Made by a program: the position numbers and the translations under genes. From Sphingobacteriales bacterium (GTDB taxonomy: Bacteria > Bacteroidota > Bacteroidia > Chitinophagales > Chitinophagaceae), in assembly GCA_027484425.1 (NCBI GenBank), contig JAIXSZ010000087.1, positions 33,649-97,648 of the forward strand: 64,000 bases of DNA, read 5' to 3'. Below, piece after piece: positions 8,045-16,688 of the stretch; within the stretch, counting starts at the first letter, position 1, and every line of letters begins with the position of its first letter. Under the pieces are notes generated by a model. That model was not told the DNA's origin and searched no databases. It saw nothing but the letters and a program-made list of their open reading frames with translations.

Positions 8045-9442
8045 TTGGCCACCAGCTTACTCATATTGCTGGCAGTTTGTTTACTGCTGGCGTTCGTCTT
8101 TGAATTCGTCAACGGATTTCATGACACTGCTAATGCGGTTGCTACCGTCATTTACACCCATTCCTTATCGCCCGGTACTGCCGTTGTTTGGTCGGGAATC
8201 TGGAACGCACTGGGCGTATTTTTCGGTGGAATCACCGTCGCCATGGGCATAATCAGCTTATTGCCCGTAGACATGCTCATCGATCAAAACGTTTGGCATA
8301 GCATCTCCATGATTCTGGCGCTCTTGCTTACCGCCATCATCTGGAACCTCGGAACCTGGTACTATGGCATTCCATGCTCCAGCTCTCATACCTTGATAGG
8401 CGCTATCCTGGGCGTTGGTTTAGCATATTCCCTATTACCTGAGTCGGGCGCAGTGGCTGTAAACTGGAAAAAAGCGGGAGAAACCGGCCTTTCCCTGCTA
8501 TTCTCTCCCCTATTCGGATTCAGTTTAGCAGTCTCTATCATGTTCATTTTGAGACTGATTCTCAAGAAAAAGCACATCATCTTCAAAGAACCCGATCATC
8601 AGGCGAAGCCTCCTTCCTGGATTCGAGCCATCCTTATTTTTACTTGTACAACCGTAAGCTTTTTCCACGGGCAAAACGATGGACAAAAAGGTGTTGGATT
8701 GGTGATGCTGATTTTAATTGCCATCCTCCCCGCTCAATACGCCATCGACCGCAGCCTATCGGTTGACACCATGCGGAACAATGCCGTACAGATTGAGTAT
8801 TTCCTGAACGAAATTGACTCCTCCAAGCTGAAAACTACCGCAGAAGTCGAAGATTTGATGATGGCCAAAGCCAAGATGCGCGAGATTGCTGGTTTCGCAG
8901 CAGGCGTAAATAGCTTAGAACAGTTGCCGGAGAAAATTCACTTGGCTATTCGCCGCGACATCCTGAAATCTGCAAAAGCGATTCAAGGCCTCCTAGAAAA
9001 TGGCAACATCGACCTGAGCGATAACAATAAGAAGGAGCTGAAGGCAGAGTTAGCCTCCTTGAAAAAATATACCGACTACGCACCCAAATGGGTCATCATC
9101 ATGATTGCCCTTGCCTTAGGCATCGGAACCATGATTGGCTGGAAGCGTATTGTGGTGACCATTGGAGAGAAAATTGGGAAGCAACACCTCACCTATGCGC
9201 AAGGCGCATCTGCCGAACTAGTGGCTTCGAGTACCATTGCGGCCATCACCTACTTGGGCTTACCCGTGAGCACCACCCATGTACTTTCTTCAGGAATCGC
9301 GGGAAGTATGGTAGCAAGCAAAGGCATCAAAAACCTTCAATCAGGCACCATCCGCAACATCGCATTGGCCTGGATTCTTACCCTGCCCGTTTGCATTGTG
9401 ATGTCAGGAGTGTTATTCTTGTTTTTCAGAATGATATTCTGA
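8045..9442 (+). CDS. pitA: Inorganic phosphate transporter, PiT family
   Basis: 465 residues from a TTG start. There is no ATG before the conserved N-terminal motif FEFVNGFHDTANAVATVIYT (about 19-38), so a non-ATG start is required; the AAGGAG at 8037-8042 supports this area but is only 2 bp from the TTG. The protein is hydrophobic with two PiT repeats: the N-terminal one above, and a second with YLGLPVSTTHVLSSGIAG near 400-420. A long hydrophilic central segment (about 230-345) is probably a cytoplasmic loop with PhoU-like helical character. It should import phosphate across the inner membrane using an ion gradient. Gene symbol is by family; ion coupling is not visible. Confidence 0.93.
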   Translation: MATSLLILLAVCLLLAFVFEFVNGFHDTANAVATVIYTHSLSPGTAVVWSGIWNALGVFFGGITVAMGIISLLPVDMLIDQNVWHSISMILALLLTAIIWNLGTWYYGIPCSSSHTLIGAILGVGLAYSLLPESGAVAVNWKKAGETGLSLLFSPLFGFSLAVSIMFILRLILKKKHIIFKEPDHQAKPPSWIRAILIFTCTTVSFFHGQNDGQKGVGLVMLILIAILPAQYAIDRSLSVDTMRNNAVQIEYFLNEIDSSKLKTTAEVEDLMMAKAKMREIAGFAAGVNSLEQLPEKIHLAIRRDILKSAKAIQGLLENGNIDLSDNNKKELKAELASLKKYTDYAPKWVIIMIALALGIGTMIGWKRIVVTIGEKIGKQHLTYAQGASAELVASSTIAAITYLGLPVSTTHVLSSGIAGSMVASKGIKNLQSGTIRNIALAWILTLPVCIVMSGVLFLFFRMIF

Positions 9443-9451
9443 AAATAAAGA

Positions 9452-10252
9452 ATGGCAAGCCTTTCCGCAGGAACCTTAACATGGCATTACAAAACCCTTT
9501 GCGAAGGGAAAGACACCCTGATAGCTTTTCATGGAATCGGGCAAAATCCTGAAGATTGGAACGTATTACTGCCTTTCTTAACGGGACAGTACACCGTTTT
9601 GGCGTTTCACTTGCCACACCACGGACCTTGCCTTTGGGACGAATTTCAACTTACACCAACCGACTTCGACGCCTTCACAAACGCTGTAAGGCCATTGCTT
9701 CATGGGAAAGTGTCGATAATGGGCCACAGCATTGGGGCAAGATTAGCCCTTTCACTTTTTCTACAGCCTGGCTCGCCTTATCAACAACTAATTCTCACCG
9801 CCCCTGACGGCATACGCGACAGTTTAATCTATCGCTTCGCCACTAGATCCTCTTTAGGAAGAAGTTTAATGAAAGGCGTAACCCGTCACCCTAATTGGAT
9901 TATGGCCATGGCCTCCCTGTTGCGAAAAGCCGGTGTTATTCCTTCAGGCTTGTTTCGTTTTATCGAAGGGCAGTACAATACCATTGAAAAAGCAGAACGC
10001 ATTCGCAGAACCTGGCTCGCACTTTCGTGGCCTTCTTTTACACCTGAACGGATGAATCAGGCGATTTCAGAAGGAAAAGAAGTGCTGGCTTATTTTGGCA
10101 AGCACGACAAAGTAATTAGACCTGGAATTGGGAAGAAATTGGCGAAGCAGTGCCCAGTAAAAGTGGCTATGCTAGACAAAGGGCATAACCTGCTGCACGG
10201 CGACCGCCTGGGGCTGATGCTACAGCAGGATTTAATACAAGTAAACGGCTAA
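9452..10252 (+). CDS. Alpha/beta hydrolase
   Basis: 266 residues. The fold is recognised from the oxyanion-hole segment FHGIGQNPEDW (26-36), the nucleophile elbow GHSIGAR with Ser93, a late Asp in YFGKHDKVI and a His in DKGHNLLHG. No signal peptide, so probably cytoplasmic. Substrate unknown. It starts 9 bp after the phosphate transporter gene and is probably co-transcribed with it. Its last 4 bp overlap the end of the convergent VOC gene. Confidence 0.85.
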   Translation: MASLSAGTLTWHYKTLCEGKDTLIAFHGIGQNPEDWNVLLPFLTGQYTVLAFHLPHHGPCLWDEFQLTPTDFDAFTNAVRPLLHGKVSIMGHSIGARLALSLFLQPGSPYQQLILTAPDGIRDSLIYRFATRSSLGRSLMKGVTRHPNWIMAMASLLRKAGVIPSGLFRFIEGQYNTIEKAERIRRTWLALSWPSFTPERMNQAISEGKEVLAYFGKHDKVIRPGIGKKLAKQCPVKVAMLDKGHNLLHGDRLGLMLQQDLIQVNG

Positions 10253-10641
10253 TTGTCCCACATCCCGGGCTCAACCACTTCAAGCAAATGCCCATCCGGA
10301 TCCTTAAAGTAGAAAGAACGGTGGCCTTTCTCCCAGACATGGTCATGGATGATCTCAATTTCATTGCTCTCCACCTCTTCTCGGATGTTGTCGTATTCAC
10401 CTTCCGGCGCCTCAAACGCTAAATGAATGACTCCTGAAGCATAATGAGGTGGAGGAATATCCTGTTCGCGTACCGGTTTTTCAAGAAAGCAAAGCAAAAC
10501 AGAGCTGCCAACCCGAAAAAACACATGGCTTTCCTTCACGTAGCTAATCATTTCAACCCCGAGGGTATCCATGTAGAATGCCATCGTTCTGCGAAGGTCT
10601 TTAACGTATAGACAAGTCTCTTTTATCTGGCTGAACTGCAT
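10249..10641 (-). CDS. Glyoxalase/VOC superfamily protein
   Basis: 130 residues, one VOC domain with two beta-alpha-beta-beta-beta units. The first strand is IKETCLYVKDLRRTMAFY. Metal-ligand candidates are His73 in VIHLAFE and Glu121 in FKDPDGHLLEVVEPGMW, the ending typical of glyoxalase or bleomycin-resistance-like proteins. It probably works as a homodimer in the cytoplasm. The substrate cannot be told from the sequence. Monocistronic and convergent with the alpha/beta hydrolase gene. Confidence 0.85.
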   Translation of the reverse strand: MQFSQIKETCLYVKDLRRTMAFYMDTLGVEMISYVKESHVFFRVGSSVLLCFLEKPVREQDIPPPHYASGVIHLAFEAPEGEYDNIREEVESNEIEIIHDHVWEKGHRSFYFKDPDGHLLEVVEPGMWDN

Positions 10642-10781
10642 AAATCTGTCGCAATATAAGCCATTCGCGCTGCCTTCTTTACCTTCTTACCGGTATTAAC
10701 CTAACGAAAGTGCCCAGCATAAACCCATCAACTCTTTCAATATCACCCTGATTGTAGGCGAGTTATGCCCAAAAGTTGGAA

Positions 10782-11108
10782 TTATAGCTCGTTATATTTT
10801 TTATTACTTCCTTTTGCTTTTTCCACCGGATAGCGGTCGGCGTTCTTCAACATTTTATCCTGAATGATAGAAGGGATATCCCATCCATAATGGTGAGCAA
10901 GGAGAAAACAGAACGAAAAAACATCGGCGAGTTCTTCTTTCACTGCCTCTTGATTTTCTTCGCCTTGTTGTTTCCAAAGAAACTGCTCCAGCAACTCTCC
11001 TGCCTCTACATTCAGCCCAATGGCCAAGTCTTTTGGATTGTGAAATTGTTGCCAGTCGCGTTCATCGCGAAAGCGAACCAGCGCTGAGGTGATTTCTTTA
11101 AGCTCCAT
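10782..11108 (-). CDS. MazG-like nucleotide pyrophosphohydrolase
   Basis: 108 residues, a single all-alpha NTP-PPase domain. The magnesium-binding residues are visible: E35 and E38 in NVEAGELLEQF, and the second E-E-x-x-D group in KEELADVFSF (E58/E59, D62). The start FRDERDWQQFHNPKDLA is typical of the small dimeric MazG-like/dCTPase group, which hydrolyses (d)NTPs to monophosphates and cleans the nucleotide pool. It lies downstream of nadK on the same strand, but a strong terminator separates them. Confidence 0.9.
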   Translation of the reverse strand: MELKEITSALVRFRDERDWQQFHNPKDLAIGLNVEAGELLEQFLWKQQGEENQEAVKEELADVFSFCFLLAHHYGWDIPSIIQDKMLKNADRYPVEKAKGSNKKYNEL

Positions 11109-11111
11109 GGT

Positions 11112-11145
11112 ACAAAAATAAAAAAGCCGGAAGCGATGTTCCGGC
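11112..11145 (-). terminator. Terminator after nadK
   Basis: GCCGGAA (11126-11132) pairs with TTCCGGC (11139-11145). On the minus strand the stem is followed by a T-rich run (11112-11125). A textbook rho-independent terminator starting 5 bp past the nadK stop codon. Confidence 0.85.
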
Positions 11146-11149
11146 AGGT

Positions 11150-12028
11150 CTAGTAATTTCTACGGTCTATTCCCCACATCAATTTATTCCGTAACGTAGT
11201 GAGGTAATTTTCGTGTTGAAGTCGAATCAAGTTAAAGGCGCGGTCTGCTTTTCGAATGGCCAATTGCACGGTCGAGTCGATGACTTCCGTGCGACTATCC
11301 AAAGAAATAAGGAAGTTGCTCTCCCGATGTTCAATCTCGAAGGAAATGACCACATCATCGGGTACAATTACCGGGCGCACATTCAAATTATGTGGCGCCA
11401 CAGGTGTAACAATGAAGTTTTTATTTTGAGGAAGAATAATGGGGCCTCCACAGCTCATGGAGTAACCCGTTGAGCCAGTAGGAGTGGCTACGATGAGTCC
11501 GTCAGCCCAGTAAGTATTCAGATAATCGCCATTGAGGTACGCATGAATGGTGATCATGGAAGAAGAATCCCGCTTATGGATGGCGAATTCATTCAAAGCT
11601 TGGTGTACACCTTGAAATAAATCACGGTCGGCATGAAGCTCAACCATGGAACGACGGTCGAGGCTGTAGTTACCTTGCACCAACTGTTCAATGGCTTGTC
11701 GGATACCTTGTTTATTGACAGAAGCAAGAAAGCCAAGTCTGCCGAAGTTGAGTCCAAGAACTGGGAGGTTGCACCCACTTACGAGCGAAACCGCATCGAG
11801 TAGGGTTCCATCCCCTCCAACCGTAATCAGGCAGTCGGCTTCTTTACACAAAGTGGCGGCGTCCTCGAAAGGACGGCAGTGGTGGTACGATTGAAGGTTA
11901 GCAATACTGTCGTACAAAGGTTTGTACAAAAGCATTTCTACTTGATTTCGGCTGAGCTCTGCGAGCAATTCCAGCAGACTCTGCATCGCATCCGCCTTGA
12001 GCGGCCGCGCGTAAATGCCGATGACCAT
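11150..12028 (-). CDS. nadK: NAD kinase
   Basis: 292 residues, normal length. It phosphorylates NAD to NADP with ATP or polyphosphate. Diagnostic motifs: GGDGTLLDA at 71-79, NEFAIHKRDSSSMI, and the NAD-binding WADGLIVATPTGSTGYSMSCGGPI. It is the last gene of a minus-strand operon with a CBS-domain protein (2-bp gap) and an alpha/beta hydrolase. A CBS gene directly before nadK is a frequent order in Bacteroidota, so this is probably ancestral. Confidence 0.96.
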   Translation of the reverse strand: MVIGIYARPLKADAMQSLLELLAELSRNQVEMLLYKPLYDSIANLQSYHHCRPFEDAATLCKEADCLITVGGDGTLLDAVSLVSGCNLPVLGLNFGRLGFLASVNKQGIRQAIEQLVQGNYSLDRRSMVELHADRDLFQGVHQALNEFAIHKRDSSSMITIHAYLNGDYLNTYWADGLIVATPTGSTGYSMSCGGPIILPQNKNFIVTPVAPHNLNVRPVIVPDDVVISFEIEHRESNFLISLDSRTEVIDSTVQLAIRKADRAFNLIRLQHENYLTTLRNKLMWGIDRRNY

Positions 12029-12030
12029 AT

Positions 12031-12690
12031 TTACAAACTGAGATAATGCATCAAAGCCTGATAGCGCTCTGAATAAAAATCGAAATCTGATTCGTGGAAG
12101 TGCGCCGCTACTTCGTAGCCAAAGCGTTCGTAGGTAGCGATGATTCCATTTAAATCAGCCACATTGAATTTTACAAAGACCAACAACCGACCGCTGTCAG
12201 GTTGCGGCTGAATGTAGCTGGAGAGAATATGCGCATTGTTACTCTCTGCTAATCGGGCAATTTCCGCCAATGAGTAGCTGTAAGAAGGAATTTCGAGCAC
12301 TAAACTTCCACCGGGATGACTGATGCCACTTAAACTGGCATAATGCCCCATCAAGTCGTGCATGCTGATGGTACCTGAAAGTTGGCCTTCATCATCCAAG
12401 AGCGGAAGAACGCTTAAGTGGTGCGCAGTCATTAAAGCTACCCCTTGGTGGAGGGGCGCAGAAGCCGGCAAGGCTTCATGCTGGAAGTAATCCGCTAAGG
12501 AGGTCAAAGATTTTCTTCTTGCTGCATGATCAATGATAACTTCAGCAGAAAGATTTCCGAGGAAGACAGAAGATTCTGCAACAGGCAAATCGAATACCTT
12601 ATGCAAAATCATTTGTTCCAAAGCAAACTCCCCTTTATCGGAAAGTTTAAGAAAAGGCAGGCTTTCACCTGCTAAGTCAGCGAGTCTCAA
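12031..12690 (-). CDS. CBS-domain protein
   Basis: 219 residues. It has two CBS motifs (about 1-60 and 70-125, the second with LSVLPLLDDEGQLSGTISMHDL) and then an ACT-like segment (about 130-200, LVLEIPSYSYSLAEIARLAE). CBS pairs usually bind adenine nucleotides and ACT domains bind small ligands, so a cytoplasmic sensor of nucleotide state is likely. Its ATG overlaps the upstream hydrolase by 4 bp and it ends 2 bp before nadK, which suggests translational coupling and a link to NADP supply; the link is inference. Confidence 0.85.
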   Translation of the reverse strand: MRLADLAGESLPFLKLSDKGEFALEQMILHKVFDLPVAESSVFLGNLSAEVIIDHAARRKSLTSLADYFQHEALPASAPLHQGVALMTAHHLSVLPLLDDEGQLSGTISMHDLMGHYASLSGISHPGGSLVLEIPSYSYSLAEIARLAESNNAHILSSYIQPQPDSGRLLVFVKFNVADLNGIIATYERFGYEVAAHFHESDFDFYSERYQALMHYLSL

Positions 12691-13454
12691 TCGTTAGCAG
12701 TAACCCTGTCCAGAAACGACTGGAACAGCACATTAAACTCTTCCGGGCGTTCCATCATCGGAGCATGACCACACTGATCGATGAAGTGTAATTCAGATTT
12801 CACCAGCAGTTTATGAAACTCCTGGGCAACGTGAGGAGGTGTAATTTTATCGTCGCTACCCCAAATTAGCTGCACTGGTTTTTGGATTCGGTAGAGCTCA
12901 TCAGCGAGATTTTCCTGCATGGCTGAGCGGGACATCGCCAACACACGCAGTACCTTGTTGCGGTCATTCACGATGCTGAACACCTCATCAACCAGTTCTT
13001 TAGAAGCCATGGCCGGGTCATAGAAGGTGTAAGCTGTTTTATCCTTGATATACTCATAACTTCCACGTTTGGGGAAGGAGCCGCCCATGCCATTTTCGAA
13101 AAGTCCAGAGCTTCCGGTAAGCACAATGGCTTTGTAGTTTTCAGAGAAGCGCAAAGCGTAAACCAAAGCTACGTGTCCGCCAAGAGAGTTGCCGATAAGT
13201 ATAGGATTTTCAATACCCTTAAAAGCCAAAAACTCGTGCACATGTTTGGCAAGCTCTTTAACCGAAGTTTTAAGCAAAGGCAGGGTGTACAAGGGCAGCA
13301 TGGGTATTACCACCCTATAATTTTTGGAAAACCGTTCAACAACTGCCTCCCAATTAGATAATGCGCCGAATAGCCCATGTAGCAGCACCAGAGGCTGCCC
13401 CTGTCCTTCATCGACAAAGTAAAAATCGCGTTCGTGTTGGACGTTAAGACCCAT
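12687..13454 (-). CDS. Alpha/beta hydrolase
   Basis: 255 residues. Catalytic triad visible: Ser90 in LIGNSLGGHVAL, Asp in IWGSDDKITPP, His in DQCGHAPMMERPEEF. The HGLFGALSNW segment (26-35) forms the oxyanion hole. Close in pattern to bacterial MhpC/BioH-type hydrolases, substrate unknown. No signal peptide. First gene of the hydrolase-CBS-nadK operon, overlapping the next gene by 4 bp. Confidence 0.88.
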   Translation of the reverse strand: MGLNVQHERDFYFVDEGQGQPLVLLHGLFGALSNWEAVVERFSKNYRVVIPMLPLYTLPLLKTSVKELAKHVHEFLAFKGIENPILIGNSLGGHVALVYALRFSENYKAIVLTGSSGLFENGMGGSFPKRGSYEYIKDKTAYTFYDPAMASKELVDEVFSIVNDRNKVLRVLAMSRSAMQENLADELYRIQKPVQLIWGSDDKITPPHVAQEFHKLLVKSELHFIDQCGHAPMMERPEEFNVLFQSFLDRVTAND

Positions 13455-13518
13455 GTAAGTACAATTCAGATGTAAAACTAAGCACTAACCGTTGTGAATA
13501 TATGATTATCCTGCTTGT

Positions 13519-14106
13519 TCAAGATTTTTTGAGCTTTTTTATTGTAGAAGTCCAGTTTTTCAACAATTCTAAGCCAGCGGAAGTAAGAATCGATTCAGGA
13601 TGAAACTGCACGCCGAAAACCGGCCATTTCGTATGTTGCAAAGCCATAATCAGTCCGTCGGGGGTTCTGGCTTCTATTTCAACTTCCTTCACTGCCTCAT
13701 TTTCTTGCAAGACCAGGGAATGATATCGCATGACTTCCAGTGGTTGACCAAGGCCTTCAAACAACCCTCTTCCTCGATGAGTAATGAGCGAAGTCCTACC
13801 ATGAACCGGTTCCGGCGCCTCTATCAACTTTAATCCGAAATGCATGCCCAATGCCTGATGACCGAGGCAAACGCCCAATGTTGGCTTATGTGCAACATAA
13901 CAGCGAATAACATCCATCAGAATTCCGGCATCTTCTGGCCGTTTTGGACCGGGAGAAAGAACAAGACCATCGGCTTCTGCAAACCGACTGTCGTGGACAT
14001 GAGTGGCATCGTTCGCAATTACTTCTACCTCCGCACCAGAGCGCACAAGGTAGTCTGCCAGGTTCCAGGTGAAGGAATCGTAGCTGTCCAGCAAAACCAA
14101 CTTCAT
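13519..14106 (-). CDS. pabA: Glutamine amidotransferase subunit of aminodeoxychorismate/anthranilate synthase
   Basis: 195 residues, a class I glutamine amidotransferase. Cys80 in GVCLGHQALG is the nucleophile, and His and Glu come from FGVQFHPESI near the C-terminus. The start MKLVLLDSYDSFTWNLADYL is the classic PabA/TrpG opening. It supplies ammonia to the chorismate-using component I, which is not in the window. PabA and TrpG cannot be separated by motif; lack of trp genes nearby and a folB elsewhere in the window slightly favour a folate or shared role. Overlaps cvpA by 4 bp in an operon behind asnS and marR. Confidence 0.9.
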   Translation of the reverse strand: MKLVLLDSYDSFTWNLADYLVRSGAEVEVIANDATHVHDSRFAEADGLVLSPGPKRPEDAGILMDVIRCYVAHKPTLGVCLGHQALGMHFGLKLIEAPEPVHGRTSLITHRGRGLFEGLGQPLEVMRYHSLVLQENEAVKEVEIEARTPDGLIMALQHTKWPVFGVQFHPESILTSAGLELLKNWTSTIKKLKKS

Positions 14107-14648
14107 GGAGTAGTCCAGAGCGGTGTAAGGGAAGCGAAGAAAGCTTCCATGGCGGGGAATATCTTTCCTACAGGAGGAATCACAAGCCCAATTAGCCCAA
14201 AAGTATCGGGGGCAAGATTCAACATGGGCTTGAAGAGTACACTTTTAGCCTTTAAATCGGGAGGAAAAACCCTGATTTGATTGAGCAACCACAACATGAC
14301 ACTGGCGGTGTAAGCTGCACGTAACGCTCCGAAAACAGCTCCGGCAATCCGGTTGGGAATTCCTAACAAAGCCAGCTTCACCAGCTTATCGAGGAGCTTG
14401 CCCAATAAGTTAACCCCTACCAAAACCACCACCAAAACAACCAAAAAAGCAACAAATGGCCAGTATTCTGATTGAATGTCAAAGTTTTTGGCCAAAGCCT
14501 TTCCCACCTTGTCCATAAGTGCAAAACCTGCCATCAGTCCAAGTAAAAGGGCAAGGAGCGAAAACGCTTCTTTTACAAACCCTTTCCAAAGACCAACCGC
14601 AGCTCCTGCTACAAGAATGGCTATTAACACATAATCTATCCAGATCAC
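14103..14648 (-). CDS. cvpA: CvpA family membrane protein
   Basis: 181 residues with four hydrophobic segments. The first (MIWIDYVLIAILVAGAAVG) and the following GLWKGFVKEAFSLLALLLG are the typical CvpA opening. CvpA is an inner-membrane protein needed for colicin V production and for bile or envelope stress survival in enterics; its molecular job is unclear. Twelve bp after marR and 4-bp overlap with pabA. Confidence 0.9.
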   Translation of the reverse strand: MIWIDYVLIAILVAGAAVGLWKGFVKEAFSLLALLLGLMAGFALMDKVGKALAKNFDIQSEYWPFVAFLVVLVVVLVGVNLLGKLLDKLVKLALLGIPNRIAGAVFGALRAAYTASVMLWLLNQIRVFPPDLKAKSVLFKPMLNLAPDTFGLIGLVIPPVGKIFPAMEAFFASLTPLWTTP

Positions 14649-14660
14649 CCAAGTCGGCTT

Positions 14661-15113
14661 TTATCCTCTTAGTTTATCCAATAAGGCCGAGAGCTGTTCA
14701 GCTTCAGCTTCTGTAAGCTTATGTCTTACTTCTTCTTCGTTTTTACGCATGGTTGGCCGCACCTCTTCCAACAATTGAATTCCTTCATCGGTAATGGTTA
14801 CATCCATAAAGCGGCGGTTTTTATCGTTATAAGATCGACTTACCAAGCCCTTTATTTCTAAGCGATCCAGTAGCCGAGTAACATCAGGCGTCTTATCGAG
14901 CATCACTTCTTTGATATATCCAACAGAACAACAATGAGGGTGTTTACCTCTCAGTATTCTTAACACATTATACTGCTGAGAGGTAAGCCCTGATGATTTA
15001 AAAATGCCGGCACTTTTATTCTGTATCCAGTTGGAGGTATAAAGGATGTTGACCGTCACCTTTTGGTAAGGCGACTCAAATTTGCTTTGACGAATCTCTT
15101 CTTCTAGTCTCAC
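14661..15113 (-). CDS. MarR family transcriptional regulator
   Basis: 150 residues with a central winged helix-turn-helix: GLTSQQYNVLRILRG, then the recognition region LDKTPDVTRLLDRLEIKGLVSR and the wing NDKNRRFMDVTITDEG. MarR proteins bind DNA as dimers and respond to small phenolic ligands or oxidation; a Cys pair (HCCS, near 60) is present. The gene overlaps the end of asnS by 4 bp, an unusual coupling between a tRNA synthetase and a regulator. Its target is not evident; no palindromic operator was found in the short upstream gaps. Confidence 0.9.
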   Translation of the reverse strand: MRLEEEIRQSKFESPYQKVTVNILYTSNWIQNKSAGIFKSSGLTSQQYNVLRILRGKHPHCCSVGYIKEVMLDKTPDVTRLLDRLEIKGLVSRSYNDKNRRFMDVTITDEGIQLLEEVRPTMRKNEEEVRHKLTEAEAEQLSALLDKLRG

Positions 15114-16630
15114 GGTGCAATTCGACCATATAAACGTGGAAACGGAATTGTTTCACGCACATGGGGTAGTTTGCAAATGTAGGCTACAAGTCGTTCTAAG
15201 CCAAGGCCAAAGCCTGAATGGGGCACGCTCCCGTAACGTCGAAGATCGAGGTACCATTCGAAGGCTTCCATAGGAAGCTGATGTTCATTAATTTTTTCAA
15301 TTAGCCAATCCAATTGGGTTTCACGTTCTCCACCACCAATGATTTCGCCGTAACCTTCCGGTGCTAGAACATCTACACCTTTTGCCCAGCGTGGATCTTG
15401 TTCATCGCGCTTCATGTAAAAAGCTTTCACCTCATGTGGCCAGTTGTACACCATGATGGGGCTATCAAACAAGCGGGTGAGTACGGTTTCGTCGGAGCCG
15501 CCGAAGTCGTTGCCCATGCGGAAGTTGCGTGCACTTTCTAACCAAATAGGGATGTTTCGTGCTTGTTCTTCGAGTTCAGCCAGCTCTTCTTTCAGCTTTT
15601 GAACTTTGGCTTGATTGAAGCCAATTTCGCCCTTTTTCATGCCAGGCTGGCTCAGCTTGAGCTCACGATCTGCAATTTCTTGCTGTACTTCGTTGATTCT
15701 AGCTATTACAAGCTCCAAATCGGCCTCAAGGGTTTTGATGGCATTACGACCCTCTACTTCTTCTTCTCCTTTTAGAATACGAACTGCGCGCTCATAGGTA
15801 ATTCTTGGAAAAGGCTGAAGTACTGCGCGGAGTTTCTCAGTGTCTCTACCGATTACTTCCAACTCGGTTGGGCATTTTTCTAACACCTCATCAACTACCG
15901 AACGAAGGAATTCTTCAATCAGCGTCATGTTCATGTCGAGGTTGTAGAAAGCCATTTCTGGCTCAATCATCCAAAATTCCGAAAGGTGGCGGCGTGTTTT
16001 GGATTTTTCCGCACGAAAGGTTGGGCCAAAGGTGTAAATCTTACCCATGGCCATGGCCATAGCTTCGCCATAGAGCTGTCCACTTTGGCTTAAATAGGCA
16101 GGTTCACCGTAGAAATCAGTTTCAAATAAGGTTGAAGTTCCTTCGCAGGCGTTGCTGGTAAAAATGGGCGCATCCATTTGCACGAACTCATTGCGTTGGA
16201 AAAAGCCGTGTATAGCTTGAATGATGGTGTTGCGGATGCGCATAATCGCCCACTGACGACGGCTGCGCAACCAAAGGTGGCGGCGGTCCATCAGAAAGTC
16301 GATACCATGCTCTTTGTTGGTTACCGGATAATCCTGCGCGATGCTGATCAGCTCTAAAGCTGAAACTTGAAGTTCAACGCCTCCAACTTGACGGTCATCG
16401 GCCACTACTTGTCCGGTTAAACGGATGGAACTTTCCTGGGTAAGCCTTTTGGCTACTTCGAAAGATGCTTCACCTAGCTTCTCTTCGGCCAGCACACACT
16501 GAACGATTCCGGAGCCATCGCGCAAAACAATAAATTCGATGCCTTTGCTGCTACGCTGGTGTGTTACCCATCCTTGAAGGGTCACTTCGCCACCAATATG
16601 CTGGCGAAGGTGTTGAATTGTATCTATCAT
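15110..16630 (-). CDS. asnS: Asparaginyl-tRNA synthetase
   Basis: 506 residues, longer than the 466 of E. coli. N-terminal OB-fold anticodon-binding domain (about 1-115, VTLQGWVTHQRSSKGIEF), then the class II catalytic core with motif 2 FGPTFRAEKSKTRRHLSEFWMIEPE and motif 3 GFGLGLERLVAYI. Residues about 290-370 form a charged, coiled-coil-like insert (LEADLELVIARINEVQQEIA, LKLSQPGMKKGE, KVQKLKEELAELEEQ) absent from the E. coli enzyme; similar inserts occur in Bacteroidota AsnRS as far as I recall. It charges tRNA-Asn in the cytoplasm. First gene of asnS-marR-cvpA-pabA. Confidence 0.96.
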   Translation of the reverse strand: MIDTIQHLRQHIGGEVTLQGWVTHQRSSKGIEFIVLRDGSGIVQCVLAEEKLGEASFEVAKRLTQESSIRLTGQVVADDRQVGGVELQVSALELISIAQDYPVTNKEHGIDFLMDRRHLWLRSRRQWAIMRIRNTIIQAIHGFFQRNEFVQMDAPIFTSNACEGTSTLFETDFYGEPAYLSQSGQLYGEAMAMAMGKIYTFGPTFRAEKSKTRRHLSEFWMIEPEMAFYNLDMNMTLIEEFLRSVVDEVLEKCPTELEVIGRDTEKLRAVLQPFPRITYERAVRILKGEEEVEGRNAIKTLEADLELVIARINEVQQEIADRELKLSQPGMKKGEIGFNQAKVQKLKEELAELEEQARNIPIWLESARNFRMGNDFGGSDETVLTRLFDSPIMVYNWPHEVKAFYMKRDEQDPRWAKGVDVLAPEGYGEIIGGGERETQLDWLIEKINEHQLPMEAFEWYLDLRRYGSVPHSGFGLGLERLVAYICKLPHVRETIPFPRLYGRIAP

Positions 16631-16644
16631 CTTGTTAATTGCCG

Positions 16645-16652
16645 CAAAATTA
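16645..16652 (-). promoter_or_regulatory. Bacteroidota -7 element (TAATTTTG) for asnS
   Basis: Minus-strand TAATTTTG matches TAnnTTTG and ends 14 bp before the asnS ATG, giving a very short leader. No TTTG at -33. Confidence 0.45.
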
Positions 16653-16688
16653 GGAAATGGAGTTTGTTATGTTGATTACATTCGCTAC

